A DNA stretch of 64,000 nucleotides from Bacteroidales bacterium (GCA_013141455.1 JABFQW010000036.1:27811-91810), one strand, 5' to 3'; positions 17,713-28,437 are shown, counted from the stretch's first letter. The notes: generated by a model from the letters alone, not told the origin. Numbers and translations: made by a program.

Positions 17713-19554
17713 TCAATACGTTGGTTCATATGCAGTTATGCGAATATTGTCAAGATAAACATCCGCTTTGCCTTTCAAGTAAAAGTTTGTCTGGAACCTA
17801 TCGTTAGGACGGCGAACTTCTGGCGTAAGGTAATCCATACTCACTTTATTCCATTGTCCGGCAATTAATTGCGTTGAATCAAAGCTGGTTATTCTTTCAC
17901 TATAAGGATATTCATTATGTTCAAAATTCATTCCAAGCAGCAGTGGATTCGTCATGACATTCCCAGTTACCAAGACATCTGCTTCTACCCGAATAATAGC
18001 GTATTCCTTGTTTGTTAATAGTTCATACGGAATCTCAAATTTCAGGAAGCAACAATTTTCCTCACTAAGTTTAAACACTTTTGTCAGGTTTATTGTATCG
18101 GGATTATTTTTAATAAAATGGCCGTTTTTTTCAAAATCTTGAAAATCAAGTTGTTTTAAGGTGTATTTTGAACTGTCTTGTAATAAGTAGGTTGGATTAG
18201 CATTTCGGTCTATTAGCAATAAATCATTTTTTATAACAGATTTATTCTTCTGTAGAAATACTGCTGCATAAGCCTTCTTTGTCATCCGTGTTGGATGAAT
18301 CATCCCATTTAAAAATTGCCACGATTGAAAAATATTGAAAATCAATAGAATACCAAGCAACATCAAAAAACCGGCGAATATTTTGTTACTTCTTCCCCTG
18401 ACATAGGTTAACAAGCTCCCGAAGGGAAATGCCAACATAACATACATTGGAATGACGGCCCGTTGACTGAAGCAATCGGCATACCACCAGCAGGACCAGC
18501 TGGCAATCACATAAAATGAAACTATAAAAAACAGAAATATAGCCGGAAACAAATTTTTCATCGAACGATACATGGTAAAAAAACCGGCCAATGCAAATGC
18601 CATAACTGGTGTATAAATGAGCCAACCTTTCCTGAAGCTGAACAAAACTTCCATCAGGTACGGATGGAGAAATTCCATGCCTTCACCCGCGTTTCCTCCA
18701 TAACTATTGAATAGAAATTTCCCGGTCATTTGCTTCCAGTAAATAAGCTGAAAAAATCCAATTATGAAAATTATCAAAAGCATCAGACCAATTGATTTCC
18801 AGTTTTTTAAAAGAAATTGAATCCTTTTTTTGAATTGAATTCCTGGCATATTCCAAAGTAGTGGGATCATTAAAACCAATATCTCTGTCGGACGACTCAA
18901 TGCTGATAATCCGATAGTAATTCCAAGCCCGATTGAATACTTTATTTGTAAAGTTTCGTGCCAGCGAATCGTGAACCAAAGGATCAATGAAAACACGAAA
19001 AAAAGATAGTTATGCGACATTAAACCCTGTCCATGAATACTGGTGTGTAACATGAAATTCGTTCCGAAAACCAAGACAATCAACAAAATAGAAGTAATGA
19101 ATTCATCAAAATATTTTAGTAATGACTTTCTAAAAAAAAAGAGGCCAACACCTGTATAGATGAAACTTCCATATAATAGTGACAATTGATACGGGAGAGA
19201 GAAACCGTCAGCATCATATCCTGTAAGAAGTGATATCATGTGACCTGTAAAAAACCAGGGGCTGTAAAGAAGTGCCATGCCCATTGGATATTTCATTACC
19301 CAGTTCCCGTTTAGCATAGGCAATGCCTGGTAAAATGTCGGAGTGTTATGGTATTTTGCGAGTATCTGTTCAACAACCGCGTGGTCCTTCAAACCTAAGT
19401 CATTGTATATAAATGTAAATGGAAGATAGAGATAATAACCAAAGATGTCCCACGACAAGACTGAATGTGGAATAACGGTAAAAATGTTCAAGGCCAATAT
19501 CAAAAGAACGAGGACAAGAGTATAGAATGATAGGCCTTTTTTTATCATCTTCAT
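17713..19554 (-). CDS. GT-C-like polytopic membrane protein, paralogue B
   Basis: 613 aa, homologous along its length to the convergent gene ending at 17674; only 38 bases, AT-rich with T runs on both strands, separate the two stops. About twelve hydrophobic segments are followed by a soluble C-terminal region ending DRFQTNFYLKGKADVYLDNI, matching DRFETYVLNKGKAKVQIDDF of paralogue A. It is 14 bases downstream of a DPM1-like glycosyltransferase on the same strand. That pairing (polyprenyl-phosphate-sugar synthase plus GT-C enzyme that uses its product) supports a glycosyltransferase role; this is inference. Confidence 0.62.
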   Translation of the reverse strand: MKMIKKGLSFYTLVLVLLILALNIFTVIPHSVLSWDIFGYYLYLPFTFIYNDLGLKDHAVVEQILAKYHNTPTFYQALPMLNGNWVMKYPMGMALLYSPWFFTGHMISLLTGYDADGFSLPYQLSLLYGSFIYTGVGLFFFRKSLLKYFDEFITSILLIVLVFGTNFMLHTSIHGQGLMSHNYLFFVFSLILWFTIRWHETLQIKYSIGLGITIGLSALSRPTEILVLMIPLLWNMPGIQFKKRIQFLLKNWKSIGLMLLIIFIIGFFQLIYWKQMTGKFLFNSYGGNAGEGMEFLHPYLMEVLFSFRKGWLIYTPVMAFALAGFFTMYRSMKNLFPAIFLFFIVSFYVIASWSCWWYADCFSQRAVIPMYVMLAFPFGSLLTYVRGRSNKIFAGFLMLLGILLIFNIFQSWQFLNGMIHPTRMTKKAYAAVFLQKNKSVIKNDLLLIDRNANPTYLLQDSSKYTLKQLDFQDFEKNGHFIKNNPDTINLTKVFKLSEENCCFLKFEIPYELLTNKEYAIIRVEADVLVTGNVMTNPLLLGMNFEHNEYPYSERITSFDSTQLIAGQWNKVSMDYLTPEVRRPNDRFQTNFYLKGKADVYLDNIRITAYEPTY

Positions 19555-19568
19555 TATTTAAAGAAATA

Positions 19569-20309
19569 TCAAACTGAAATTCGGTTAATATTCCCACGCA
19601 GCAAATTATACTTCATAATGCACCAAATCGCCCTAAATCCATCCGAAGCTTTTATCTTTTTACCTTCATCGTAAGTACGTCCATAATACGAAATGCCTAC
19701 CTCATAAATTCTTATTCTTTTGACGCGCGACATTTTTGCTGTTACTTCAGGTTCAAAACCGAATCGTTTCTCTTTGAGGTTCAGGTTTTTAATAACAGGT
19801 GATCTGAATAATTTATAACATGTTTCCATATCAGTCAGATTCAGGTTGGTAAACATATTCGACAGAAAAGTAAGGAATTTGTTACCTAAGGTATGCCAGA
19901 AGAACAATATTCTGTGGGGGTTGCCTCCCATGAATCGTGAGCCATACACTACATCGGCAAAACCATCCAACATTGGTTTTAACAGGATATTAAAATCTTC
20001 AGGATCATATTCAAGGTCAGCATCCTGCACAATGATGAAATCGCCGGTTGCCAGTTCAATCCCTTTATGAATTGCGGCACCTTTGCCCTGGTTTTTTGAT
20101 TGATTAAATAGCCTGATATTTAGTTTGTTATTTGAATTTTGAAAATCATTTACAACGTCAGCAGTTTGATCGGTAGAACAGTCGTTTACAACAATGATTT
20201 CTTTGCTAATATCATCTATCAGCGTCACATTTGTTACCTTTTGAAGGATTTTCGTGATCGTTTTTTCTTCATTAAAAGCCGGAATGATGATAGAAAGTGT
20301 AAATGGCAT
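19569..20309 (-). CDS. Family 2 glycosyltransferase, dolichyl-phosphate mannose synthase-like
   Basis: 246 aa, one GT-A domain with no C-terminal membrane helices. LSIIIPAFNEEKTI opens the domain, IIVVNDCSTDQTADVV follows, and QDADLEYDPEDF is the DxD-containing metal site. GKGAAIHKGIELATGDF is typical of DPM1-like enzymes that load mannose or glucose on polyprenyl phosphate at the cytoplasmic face. Neighbouring GT-C-like proteins are candidate users of the product. The start is the ATG that lies just before the first beta strand. Confidence 0.85.
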   Translation of the reverse strand: MPFTLSIIIPAFNEEKTITKILQKVTNVTLIDDISKEIIVVNDCSTDQTADVVNDFQNSNNKLNIRLFNQSKNQGKGAAIHKGIELATGDFIIVQDADLEYDPEDFNILLKPMLDGFADVVYGSRFMGGNPHRILFFWHTLGNKFLTFLSNMFTNLNLTDMETCYKLFRSPVIKNLNLKEKRFGFEPEVTAKMSRVKRIRIYEVGISYYGRTYDEGKKIKASDGFRAIWCIMKYNLLRGNINRISV

Positions 20310-21055
20310 GGAATAATACAGATTTATAGTTTCTGAAATTAATATACAAATCCCATTTTATCGGGATGTTTTTTTGAAGTAACAAAGGTAAGAAAAGACT
20401 TACATTGTCGAAAAAAGGATTTTGTTTCTGCAATGTCTTTATAGAGCAATGGATTTTTGCCAGATAAGCAGAGAGCTAAACTGTAACTTAGTCCATCGGA
20501 AAACGACAAATATATTTCAATGTCATTTATTTGGTGATTAATCATCATAGAAAATTCATAAACTTTCCTTCGACTCCATTTAGGATGACTGTCATTCTGA
20601 GCAGCCTGTCTCTCCTTCAAGACAAGGGAGTCGAAGACTGTTTTTCATAACTTTTCGTACTCTATCCAGAATGAATCCAGTATTGGTACAGTAATAGTAG
20701 ATATGGATGGCATTAATTCCCTATTTCATAGAACGGTATCAAGTTGTCACTATGCCGTTTCTTTGTTAAAATCTTAGCAGCATTCATCTGTTAAACAGAA
20801 ATTTTAAACTAATTTTGATAGCGTAAATGTAAGGATTGATCGTGTAGTGATTTGTAATTCATTACATTCGTTGAGAATTCAATTATATTTGTTTTCAATT
20901 TTACAATTAAGCATAGATAATATTAGCATTATTGCTAAATTTCAGGGTTAATCAATTTCGATGATTTTCGTCCTGAAATATAATTTATTAAGATGAAACA
21001 GGACAAAATAACAGGGATTCCACCCATTGGTATCCGGCATGCCAACTTATGAAGC
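20310..21055. other. 746-bp intergenic region with one palindromic repeat
   Basis: It separates the minus-strand DPM1-like gene from the plus-strand membrane protein at 21056. It is AT-rich and contains a palindrome at 20568-20636. Two short open frames (20339-20620 minus, 20935-21204 minus) look fortuitous: composition is odd and one begins inside the palindrome. No RNA gene or clear promoter box was recognised. Confidence 0.5.
20568..20636. repeat. CTTCGACTCC palindromic repeat, copy 1
   Basis: Perfect 10-bp arms CTTCGACTCC (20568-20577) and GGAGTCGAAG (20627-20636) enclose a 49-bp interior containing TGACTGTCATTCTGAGCAG. The arms and the TGACAGTCATnCTGAGC core recur at 46269-46313. It could form a long hairpin. 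A dispersed non-coding repeat of unknown role. Confidence 0.7.
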
Positions 21056-23404
21056 ATGAAAAATAGTATGTCGGAAATTAACCATAAAAAATTATTGCAA
21101 TGGGTACCGGCAATACTTGTTTTTGCCTTTATCTTTCCTTTTTTTAAAGATGTTCTGCTATCACCTGGTAGTTTTTTGCTGTTAATGGGTTCCGATGGCA
21201 TCAAGAACTACTATACCTATTCATGGTATATCGTTAACAATAAGGAGTTATTGAATTTTACCGGGATGAATTACCCGTATGGCGAAAGTATTTTTTATCT
21301 CGATAGCCAGCCCTTTTTATCTGTTATGTTTTATTTTATTAAAAACATATTTCCAGGCTTTGGGCACTATATTATTGCATTATTGAATCTGATCATTATT
21401 TTTTCTCCTGTGATATCTGCTTTTGTGTTGTTCCATATCTTTAAAGTATTGAAGGTATCCACCTTACTTTCGATAACTGCATCGGTAGGGATTGCCTTGC
21501 TTTCACCTCAATTTCACCGGTTTGCAAGTCATTTTGCGCTCTCTTTTTCTTTTTTTATTCCGGTAACCATTTATTTATTAATTAAAGATGATCGTTGGCG
21601 ATGTTTAACGCGTAACAGTGTTTCTCTGTCTGTTTTTACCATGGTTATGTTTCTGGTTCACGCCTATCTTGGGATGATTGTAGCCTTTATGACAGCTTTG
21701 TTTTTTATGTTTCGGTTTTTAATTCAACCAGATTTTAAATCATTCAAAATACATTTTATAAAAGCTACGGTGATATCAATTTTACCGTCTGTTATTTTTT
21801 TCTTATTAATCAGTTTAACTGATTCGCACACAGGTCGAAATACGAATCCTTCCGGTTTTTTTACTTATGTAGCGTCATTTGTTACTATTCTATTCCAAAG
21901 TGAACCATTTGCAATTTTGAAAATACACTTTTCAACGAAATGGGAACAATGGGAAGGTTGGGCCTATATCGGTCTTTTTTCGATCGTTTTCTTTGTGCCA
22001 TCAGTTATATTGCTAATATACAGGAGATTAAAACACCTTGGAAATGATACAGATAGCTTGATATCAGGTTTATTATTCGCTTCTTTGATTATGCTTGCTT
22101 TTTCGTTTTCTTTCCCTTTCAATATGGGATTGGAGCATTGGGTTGAAGCATTCCCTATCATCAAGAAATTCAGATCAGTTGGGCGTTTTGCCTGGGTGTT
22201 TTATTATGTTTCCGGCGTTTTGGCGGTCTGGTTTTTAAATTCAGTTGCAACAACTAAATTCAGAAAACTTATTATTGGAGTATTGCCAATATTATTTGTC
22301 ATTGAAGCATTTCCTGTTTATAAATCTTATGCCAAATTCACGAATAAAACACCTAACCTCTTTGATATCAATATGGTAGGCGAAGAATTGAAGGAAGTTA
22401 TTTCCGAAATTGAAAGTAAGAATTATCAGGCGATCTTACCTTTGCCTTATTACCATATTGGCTCAGAAAACTACGGTAAAATTGGTGCCTCCAAAGTTTA
22501 TAAGGAATCGATGATTATTTCATATCATACCCGTCTCCCACTTTTTTCGACGTATTTAACGCATACCAGTATCTGGGAAAGCAAAAATTGTGTGCAATTA
22601 CTTTCACCGGTTTACTACGATAAAGCAATTAAAGAGTCGATTCCGAATACTAAGGATATTTTAATTTACTGGAGCAACGAACCTATAAATCAATATGAAA
22701 AAGATTTGCTTAAAAGATCAACTGAAGTATTCAGGAACCCAACCGGCTCACTTTACCGGATAAGCATTCATGATCTTTTTAGCATAGATCCGGCTGCAGG
22801 TGTATTACATTTTGAACAGATAAAACAAGGTTTAACATTTAAAAATGATCATTATCTAAAAAGTGGAACTGCTACTTTCTATTATGATAATTTTGATCGC
22901 CTCGGTCATGATACAGTGTACAGTGGAAGTGGATCATATTTAGGATACGATGGCATGTCGAATCTACTTGCCAGATTAGACTCAGGTTTTCTTGCCCCAA
23001 ATCGAACGTATATCTTGTCGTACTGGAAATATAATAAGGGAAAAAATTTTGGACAGGGAATGTTAAATGCTCTTGGTATTGTTACAGAAAATAAAGGTTG
23101 GATAAAGTATGCGGCGCCTAAGTGGAGTTGTGTTATCAATGGCGACTGGACTCTGTTCGAATTAGAATTTACGCCGAAATTGGATAATAGTTTAATAGAG
23201 ATATGGGAGAATGAGTATTCGATTAGTACAAAGGGAATCAAATCAATCATTGATGAACTACTGATTTATGAAAAGAACGATACAATTTACAGAGAAATTT
23301 ACAGCAACAATGGTGAATTTCTTGGCGTGTTCATGAATAACCATCCGCTTTTGAAGAAAAATATTCCATATCTTCCATCAAAGAAAGATAAAGAATACAA
23401 GTAA
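21056..23404 (+). CDS. Large polytopic membrane protein, GT-C/YfhO-like
   Basis: 782 aa. Hydrophobic segments span about residues 12-420; a soluble domain of about 360 residues follows. The first loop contains MGSDGIKNYYTYSWYIVNN, an Asp-containing post-helix-one loop as in GT-C enzymes, and MNYPYGESIFYLD. The C-terminal part (HDTVYSGSGSYLGYDGMSNL onward) looks beta-rich and may bind carbohydrate. I cannot name a family with certainty. Start: ATG 21056; a second in-frame ATG at 21068 is equally plausible. It converges on the MBOAT gene with a 66-bp gap. Confidence 0.55.
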   Translation: MKNSMSEINHKKLLQWVPAILVFAFIFPFFKDVLLSPGSFLLLMGSDGIKNYYTYSWYIVNNKELLNFTGMNYPYGESIFYLDSQPFLSVMFYFIKNIFPGFGHYIIALLNLIIIFSPVISAFVLFHIFKVLKVSTLLSITASVGIALLSPQFHRFASHFALSFSFFIPVTIYLLIKDDRWRCLTRNSVSLSVFTMVMFLVHAYLGMIVAFMTALFFMFRFLIQPDFKSFKIHFIKATVISILPSVIFFLLISLTDSHTGRNTNPSGFFTYVASFVTILFQSEPFAILKIHFSTKWEQWEGWAYIGLFSIVFFVPSVILLIYRRLKHLGNDTDSLISGLLFASLIMLAFSFSFPFNMGLEHWVEAFPIIKKFRSVGRFAWVFYYVSGVLAVWFLNSVATTKFRKLIIGVLPILFVIEAFPVYKSYAKFTNKTPNLFDINMVGEELKEVISEIESKNYQAILPLPYYHIGSENYGKIGASKVYKESMIISYHTRLPLFSTYLTHTSIWESKNCVQLLSPVYYDKAIKESIPNTKDILIYWSNEPINQYEKDLLKRSTEVFRNPTGSLYRISIHDLFSIDPAAGVLHFEQIKQGLTFKNDHYLKSGTATFYYDNFDRLGHDTVYSGSGSYLGYDGMSNLLARLDSGFLAPNRTYILSYWKYNKGKNFGQGMLNALGIVTENKGWIKYAAPKWSCVINGDWTLFELEFTPKLDNSLIEIWENEYSISTKGIKSIIDELLIYEKNDTIYREIYSNNGEFLGVFMNNHPLLKKNIPYLPSKKDKEYK

Positions 23405-23470
23405 TGCAGAACCACAGGTAGTAACACACTATTAAATTAAAATCAGGTGAACAGCTAAAACCTTTTCCCG

Positions 23471-24892
23471 TTAAAACCTAAAATAAATAAAGGGATTAAA
23501 TCCGGAAGCTGTTATCGAACTCAGGCTGATGATGAACAGGATGATCGAAGCAAAAGTCATGAAAACAAGCGTACGCAACTTATGTTCTTTGCCCAGCATT
23601 TTGTTTTGCCACGGCTCGTTCGATGGTAAATAGGCCATGAAAGCAAATATGGCAGCTATTCCCAGCATCACCCAAACCTGTTGTGTAACGTAAATTGACT
23701 CTCCTCCGCGGAAAGCAAACATACCGTTGATGAAATCTGTAGCATGTGTCAGCGTATCTGCCCGGAAAAGCACCCAACCAACCATGGTGATAATGAATGT
23801 GATTGCCACACTCGGAAATTTACCGATTTTGCTATACAGTTTTATTAAAAATAATCGGTCGGCAACCAAAAATGTGCCATGAAATGCACCCCAGACGATA
23901 AAATTCCATGCTGCGCCATGCCAGAGGCCTGAGACAAGGAATACAAACCAAAGATTGAAATAAAGCCGTCCTGCACTCACCCTGTTACCGCCCAAAGGCA
24001 AATAAAGATAATTTCGCATCCATCTGCCTAAGCTGATATGCCAACGGCGCCAAAACTCAGAAATATTTTGCGAAATGTATGGATTGTTGAAGTTTTCGAT
24101 GATGTCAAAACCTATCATACGCAACAATCCGATAGCCATGGCCGAATAGCCCGCAAAGTCATAATAAATCTGAAAAGTATATGCTAACACCCCCATCCAT
24201 AAGGTATATGAGGAGGTAGTGGCAGCATCGCTTGCAAAAACCAGATCGGCATAAGCTCCTAACGGATTGGCTATCATTACTTTCATCCCGAGTCCGATGG
24301 CGAAACGGAAGAAACCGGTCAGTTTGTTGTCGGTGGTGTCGTTTTGCGATCGGTCAGTAATCTGATCGGCCAGCTCGTGATAACGAATAATGGGTCCGGC
24401 AATTAATTTTGGAAAAAGGATAATATATAACTGATAGTCCCAAAAATTATAGAGTGGTTTGTGAACCCTGCGATACACATCAACAACGTAAGTGATTGTC
24501 TCAAAGGTGTAGAACGAAATCCCTATGGGTAATATCAGTTTCGTCCATGTTATATTTGATCCGCCAAATACTGATAACACAGCATTTACGTTCTCAATAA
24601 AAAAATTAGAGTATTTAAAATAGAAAAGCAATCCAAGATTTACCGATACCGAAAGCGTTAACATCAAACGCCGATGGAGCACACTTTTGGTATTCGACAT
24701 CCATTTTACAAGATGAAAATCGAGAAAGGTTGTCCCGAGAATTACAAAAATGAAACGTGGGGCTCCCCAGCTATAGAAAAAGATACTGAAGATGAGGATG
24801 ACAATATTCTTTAACTTTTTGGGAACCAGATAGTAAGTGATTAAAAACGCGGGAAGAAAGTAAACCAAAAAAAGACTACTGCTAAATACCAT
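23471..24892 (-). CDS. MBOAT-family membrane O-acyltransferase (AlgI/DltB-like)
   Basis: 473 aa from the chosen start. Multi-pass enzyme that moves acyl groups across the inner membrane onto extracytoplasmic glycans. The catalytic histidine is in SGLWHGAAWNFIVWGAFHG near residue 320, preceded by the conserved EFWRRWHISLGRWMRNYLYL and PLGGNR. The start MVFSSSLFLVYFLPAF at 24890-24892 fits the family better than an ATG 27 bases upstream. A periplasmic AlgJ/AlgX-type partner is not adjacent. It likely acylates the surface polysaccharide made by this region. Confidence 0.9.
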   Translation of the reverse strand: MVFSSSLFLVYFLPAFLITYYLVPKKLKNIVILIFSIFFYSWGAPRFIFVILGTTFLDFHLVKWMSNTKSVLHRRLMLTLSVSVNLGLLFYFKYSNFFIENVNAVLSVFGGSNITWTKLILPIGISFYTFETITYVVDVYRRVHKPLYNFWDYQLYIILFPKLIAGPIIRYHELADQITDRSQNDTTDNKLTGFFRFAIGLGMKVMIANPLGAYADLVFASDAATTSSYTLWMGVLAYTFQIYYDFAGYSAMAIGLLRMIGFDIIENFNNPYISQNISEFWRRWHISLGRWMRNYLYLPLGGNRVSAGRLYFNLWFVFLVSGLWHGAAWNFIVWGAFHGTFLVADRLFLIKLYSKIGKFPSVAITFIITMVGWVLFRADTLTHATDFINGMFAFRGGESIYVTQQVWVMLGIAAIFAFMAYLPSNEPWQNKMLGKEHKLRTLVFMTFASIILFIISLSSITASGFNPFIYFRF

Positions 24893-24919
24893 ACCTGATC
24901 TGGTGAATATTTGTTTCAT

Positions 24920-25231
24920 GCAAATTTAGAAGAAATATCTGTTAGAAATGTATTATTCGATATTTATCAAATTAGCCGTTTTTATCAATTGGTATTTATT
25001 TTTTACTTCTTCTGAACCCTTAATTAAGAAAATGATTAAACGTCAAATGATTAATGAAAAATTAATATACTGTTAAATTGCTATAAATCAATCGTGTATG
25101 CGCTTATATGTTTTTTAACATATTTTAGCATTGCTATATTCTTCGTCTTAAATTCGCCTAAGGTTACCAAAAACTTATTATTCATTGATTGTTAATCAGA
25201 AAATCAATCGTTACAACTAAATCTACAAAGT
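24920..25231. other. 312-bp intergenic region between MBOAT and TonB receptor genes
   Basis: Divergent gap, strongly AT-rich. It must hold the promoters of both flanking genes, but I see no convincing TAnnTTTG box and no repeat. Confidence 0.4.
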
Positions 25232-28200
25232 ATGAAAAAAAGACTATTTTTTTTGATGTTACTGTGTTTGTCGATAGGCAGCGCAGTATTTTCACAGGGT
25301 GTCACTACGGCATCGTTGTCAGGCACTGTTTCTGACGAAAAAGGCGAGGCAGTGATGATGGCCAATGTTTTAGCGGTTCACACACCCAGCGGAACACAAT
25401 ATGCAACAACCACCATGGAGGACGGTCGTTTTCAAATGCGGAATATGCGTATTGGTGGACCGTATAAGGTAACAGTTACCTATGTTGGATTTGAAAATAC
25501 CAGCGCAACTGACATTTTTCTGCAATTGAACAACACATCATTTGTTAAATTGATAATGAAAAGCACCAGCCAGCAATTGGGCGAAATAGAAGTAAAAGCC
25601 GACCGGGAGATCATACGCGAACAAACCGGTGCAATGACCAATCTCGAAAGCAAACAGATCACCTCCTTACCTGGTATCACCCGCAGCCAGCAAGACTTAA
25701 CCCGTCTGACGCCCCAAAGCGATGGTAACAGTTTTGGCGGTAGAAATGTGTTGTACAATAACTTTTCATTGGATGGTTCTATTTTCAATAACTCATTTGG
25801 ATTAGATTATGCAACTCCTGGCGGGCAGTCGGATGCTCAGCCTGTTTCATTGGATGCCATCGATCAGATACAGGTTTCATTGGCTCCATTCGATGTGCGC
25901 GAAGGTGGTTTTACAGGAGCTGGAGTAAATGTTGTTACCAAATCGGGAACCAACGATTTTAAAGCAACTGCCTATCATTATTTCAGGAACGAAGGCATGA
26001 TTGGTAAAAAAATCAGTGGCGAAGACGCGCCAAACCTCGATTTCAGTACAAGTCAAACAGGCTTGAGTGTTGGCGGACCTATCATAAAAAACAAATTGTT
26101 TTTCTTTGTGAATGCCGAAATGGAACGCGCCAATCAGTTGGCACATGGATTTGTTGCCAACAATGGCACAAACGATGGTCAGCCGAATGTAACGAGTGTT
26201 TCGGAAGCCGATATAAAAGCCGTTCACGACCATCTTTTAAATGAATGGGGATATGAAGCCGGTGCCTATCAAGGCTATAACCACGAAAAATCGAACAACA
26301 AATTCCTTGTAAAACTGAATTATAATATCAGCAATAACCACAAATTAGTGCTTCGTTATAATATGCTCGATGCATCGAAAGACATTCTTCCACACCCTGA
26401 AGCTATTATCGGACGCGGCCCGACCAGTTACCGGCTTCCTTTCGAAAATTCATCCTATACAATCTTCAATAAAATTCACTCATTTGTTGGTGAGTTGAAC
26501 TCTAATTTCTCGAACAAGATTTCGAATAAATTATTGGTTGGTTACACCGTTTTTGATGATAGTCGTGAACCAAAATCAGCGCAGTTCCCTGTGATTGACA
26601 TCTTTGATCAAAACGTACTCGCCATCTCAGCAGGCTCTGAAATGTTTTCAACACATAATACTTTGAAACAAAATGTGTTGCAGTTTACCGATAATGTAAC
26701 CTATTATGCTGAACGTCATACTATTACGGGTGGTGTCAACTTCGAAAAATTCTATTTTGAAAACTCATTTAATCTTTTTTATTACCCCTGGCATACGTTT
26801 GGAGGCGTTGACGGATTTTTATCACAAACAAAAGATTCAATCGATTTTAATGCCGAAGTGGCCACTGCCAATGCTAAACCTTATTCCTTATCAATCGTCG
26901 ATGTGGCTCAGTTGGGTATATATGGTCAGGATGAGTTTCAGCTTAATGAAAACTTCAAACTCACCTTTGGTCTTCGTGTTGATATTCCTATTTATTTAAA
27001 TAAGCTCGCCGTTACGACTGCTTCGGAGGAAGCTGCAAATTTTGATGGATGGGTCGATAAAGACGGGAATACGGCAAAACTTGATCCTGCTGTCTGGCCA
27101 AAATCGCGATTGATGTGGTCGCCACGTCTTGGATTCAATTATGATGTTCATGGCGATAATACCCTTCGTTTCCGTGGAGGAACCGGAATCTTTACAGGCC
27201 GCATTCCCTTTGTATGGTTAGGAAATCAAGCCTCAAACCCGGGTATCAATCCTGGCTACACTTTCCAGGTTAATTCTACCACCGAAAACTTCAAATTCCC
27301 GCAAGTCTGGAAAACAGATATCGCCGTTGACTGGGCTTTCAGCGAAGGTTGGGTAAGCACTTTCGAAGCTATATATGGCAAAGATATCAATGCGATCGTT
27401 CATCGTAATTACAATATGAAGGCTCCTTCACAAAAATTATCCGGAGCCGACGATCGTGAAATTTTTGCCGGATTTAACGAGACAAATATCTATTCGGCTT
27501 CAGAAGGTTCGGTTGGTTTCCTCGAAGCAGGTTATATCGTGATGGACAACGTGAAGGAAGGTCATCAACTGAGTTTGACCGGTAAGATTGCAAAAGAGTG
27601 GGGATTCGGTTTAAAAGGCGATCTCGCTTACACCTATCAGCAATCGAAAGATTATACCTCGATACCTGCCGAAATTGCCGCAGATGCTTTCCAGCGTAAT
27701 CCTGTGGTAGGTAATCCAAATACACCTTCTGTTTCCTGGTCACGATATGGGTTGAAACACCGTTTCATTTCGAGCTGGATGTATGCAAAGGAGTATAAAT
27801 CAATGGTTTCTACCTTTGGTATGTTTATCGAACTTGGACAGGGGAACCGTTATTCCTATACTTATGCCGGCGACCTTAACCGCGATGCCATCGTAAACAA
27901 TGATTTACTTTACGTTCCTTCGGCTAAAGCTGATATTAATTTTGGCAGTGTTGACAGCGAAGGGAATGGCTCACTTGCCGCTGATGCTGATGAACAATGG
28001 GCTGCTTTGAGTGCTTTTATCGATCAGGATCCATACCTGAAAAACCGGAAAGGCGATTATGCCGAACGCAACGGCGCTTCATTACCCTGGTTCTCTCAGA
28101 TTGACTTCCGCTTTATGCAGGATTTTAATTTCAAGGTGAAAGAACGTAAACATACGATTCAGGTGTCATTGGATATCATGAACTTAGGTAACCTGATCAA

Positions 28201-28378
28201 TTCAAACTGGGGTGTTCGCCAGTTGGCCCGCACTTATAACCCAATTAGTGTTACAGGTATCGACAAAGATAATGTACCTTATTATCATTTTAATTCCGAT
28301 TTAAAGACCTCGTATGTTGACGATTTTTCGACCCGTTCGAAATGGCAGATGCAATTGGGGATTCGCTATATCTTATAA
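25232..28378 (+). CDS. Oar-like TonB-dependent outer membrane receptor
   Basis: 1048 aa. Signal peptide about 1-22 (FFLMLLCLSIGSAVFSQG), carboxypeptidase-regulatory-like domain about 28-110, plug domain about 125-245 (SLDAIDQIQVSLAPFDVREG, FTGAGVNVVTKSGTNDFKAT), then the beta-barrel to the terminal residues IRYIL. The architecture matches Oar/TonB-dependent receptors that stand without a SusD partner. The cargo is unknown. A clear rho-independent terminator follows at 28405, so it is probably a single-gene transcript. Confidence 0.88.
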   Translation: MKKRLFFLMLLCLSIGSAVFSQGVTTASLSGTVSDEKGEAVMMANVLAVHTPSGTQYATTTMEDGRFQMRNMRIGGPYKVTVTYVGFENTSATDIFLQLNNTSFVKLIMKSTSQQLGEIEVKADREIIREQTGAMTNLESKQITSLPGITRSQQDLTRLTPQSDGNSFGGRNVLYNNFSLDGSIFNNSFGLDYATPGGQSDAQPVSLDAIDQIQVSLAPFDVREGGFTGAGVNVVTKSGTNDFKATAYHYFRNEGMIGKKISGEDAPNLDFSTSQTGLSVGGPIIKNKLFFFVNAEMERANQLAHGFVANNGTNDGQPNVTSVSEADIKAVHDHLLNEWGYEAGAYQGYNHEKSNNKFLVKLNYNISNNHKLVLRYNMLDASKDILPHPEAIIGRGPTSYRLPFENSSYTIFNKIHSFVGELNSNFSNKISNKLLVGYTVFDDSREPKSAQFPVIDIFDQNVLAISAGSEMFSTHNTLKQNVLQFTDNVTYYAERHTITGGVNFEKFYFENSFNLFYYPWHTFGGVDGFLSQTKDSIDFNAEVATANAKPYSLSIVDVAQLGIYGQDEFQLNENFKLTFGLRVDIPIYLNKLAVTTASEEAANFDGWVDKDGNTAKLDPAVWPKSRLMWSPRLGFNYDVHGDNTLRFRGGTGIFTGRIPFVWLGNQASNPGINPGYTFQVNSTTENFKFPQVWKTDIAVDWAFSEGWVSTFEAIYGKDINAIVHRNYNMKAPSQKLSGADDREIFAGFNETNIYSASEGSVGFLEAGYIVMDNVKEGHQLSLTGKIAKEWGFGLKGDLAYTYQQSKDYTSIPAEIAADAFQRNPVVGNPNTPSVSWSRYGLKHRFISSWMYAKEYKSMVSTFGMFIELGQGNRYSYTYAGDLNRDAIVNNDLLYVPSAKADINFGSVDSEGNGSLAADADEQWAALSAFIDQDPYLKNRKGDYAERNGASLPWFSQIDFRFMQDFNFKVKERKHTIQVSLDIMNLGNLINSNWGVRQLARTYNPISVTGIDKDNVPYYHFNSDLKTSYVDDFSTRSKWQMQLGIRYIL

Positions 28379-28404
28379 TAAATCAAGTGTTTAGCTAATT
28401 GAAA

Positions 28405-28437
28405 GGTCGTTTATCGAAAGATGAACGGCCTTTTTTT
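28405..28437 (+). terminator. Rho-independent terminator after the TonB receptor gene
   Basis: An 11-bp stem GGTCGTTTATC / GATGAACGGCC (one G-T pair) closed by a GAAA tetraloop is followed by seven Ts, 27 bases after the receptor stop codon. Confidence 0.85.

Noticed and set aside
20339..20620. 93-codon minus-strand frame
   Set aside because: It begins within a palindromic repeat, has no recognisable domain and no promoter; probably chance.
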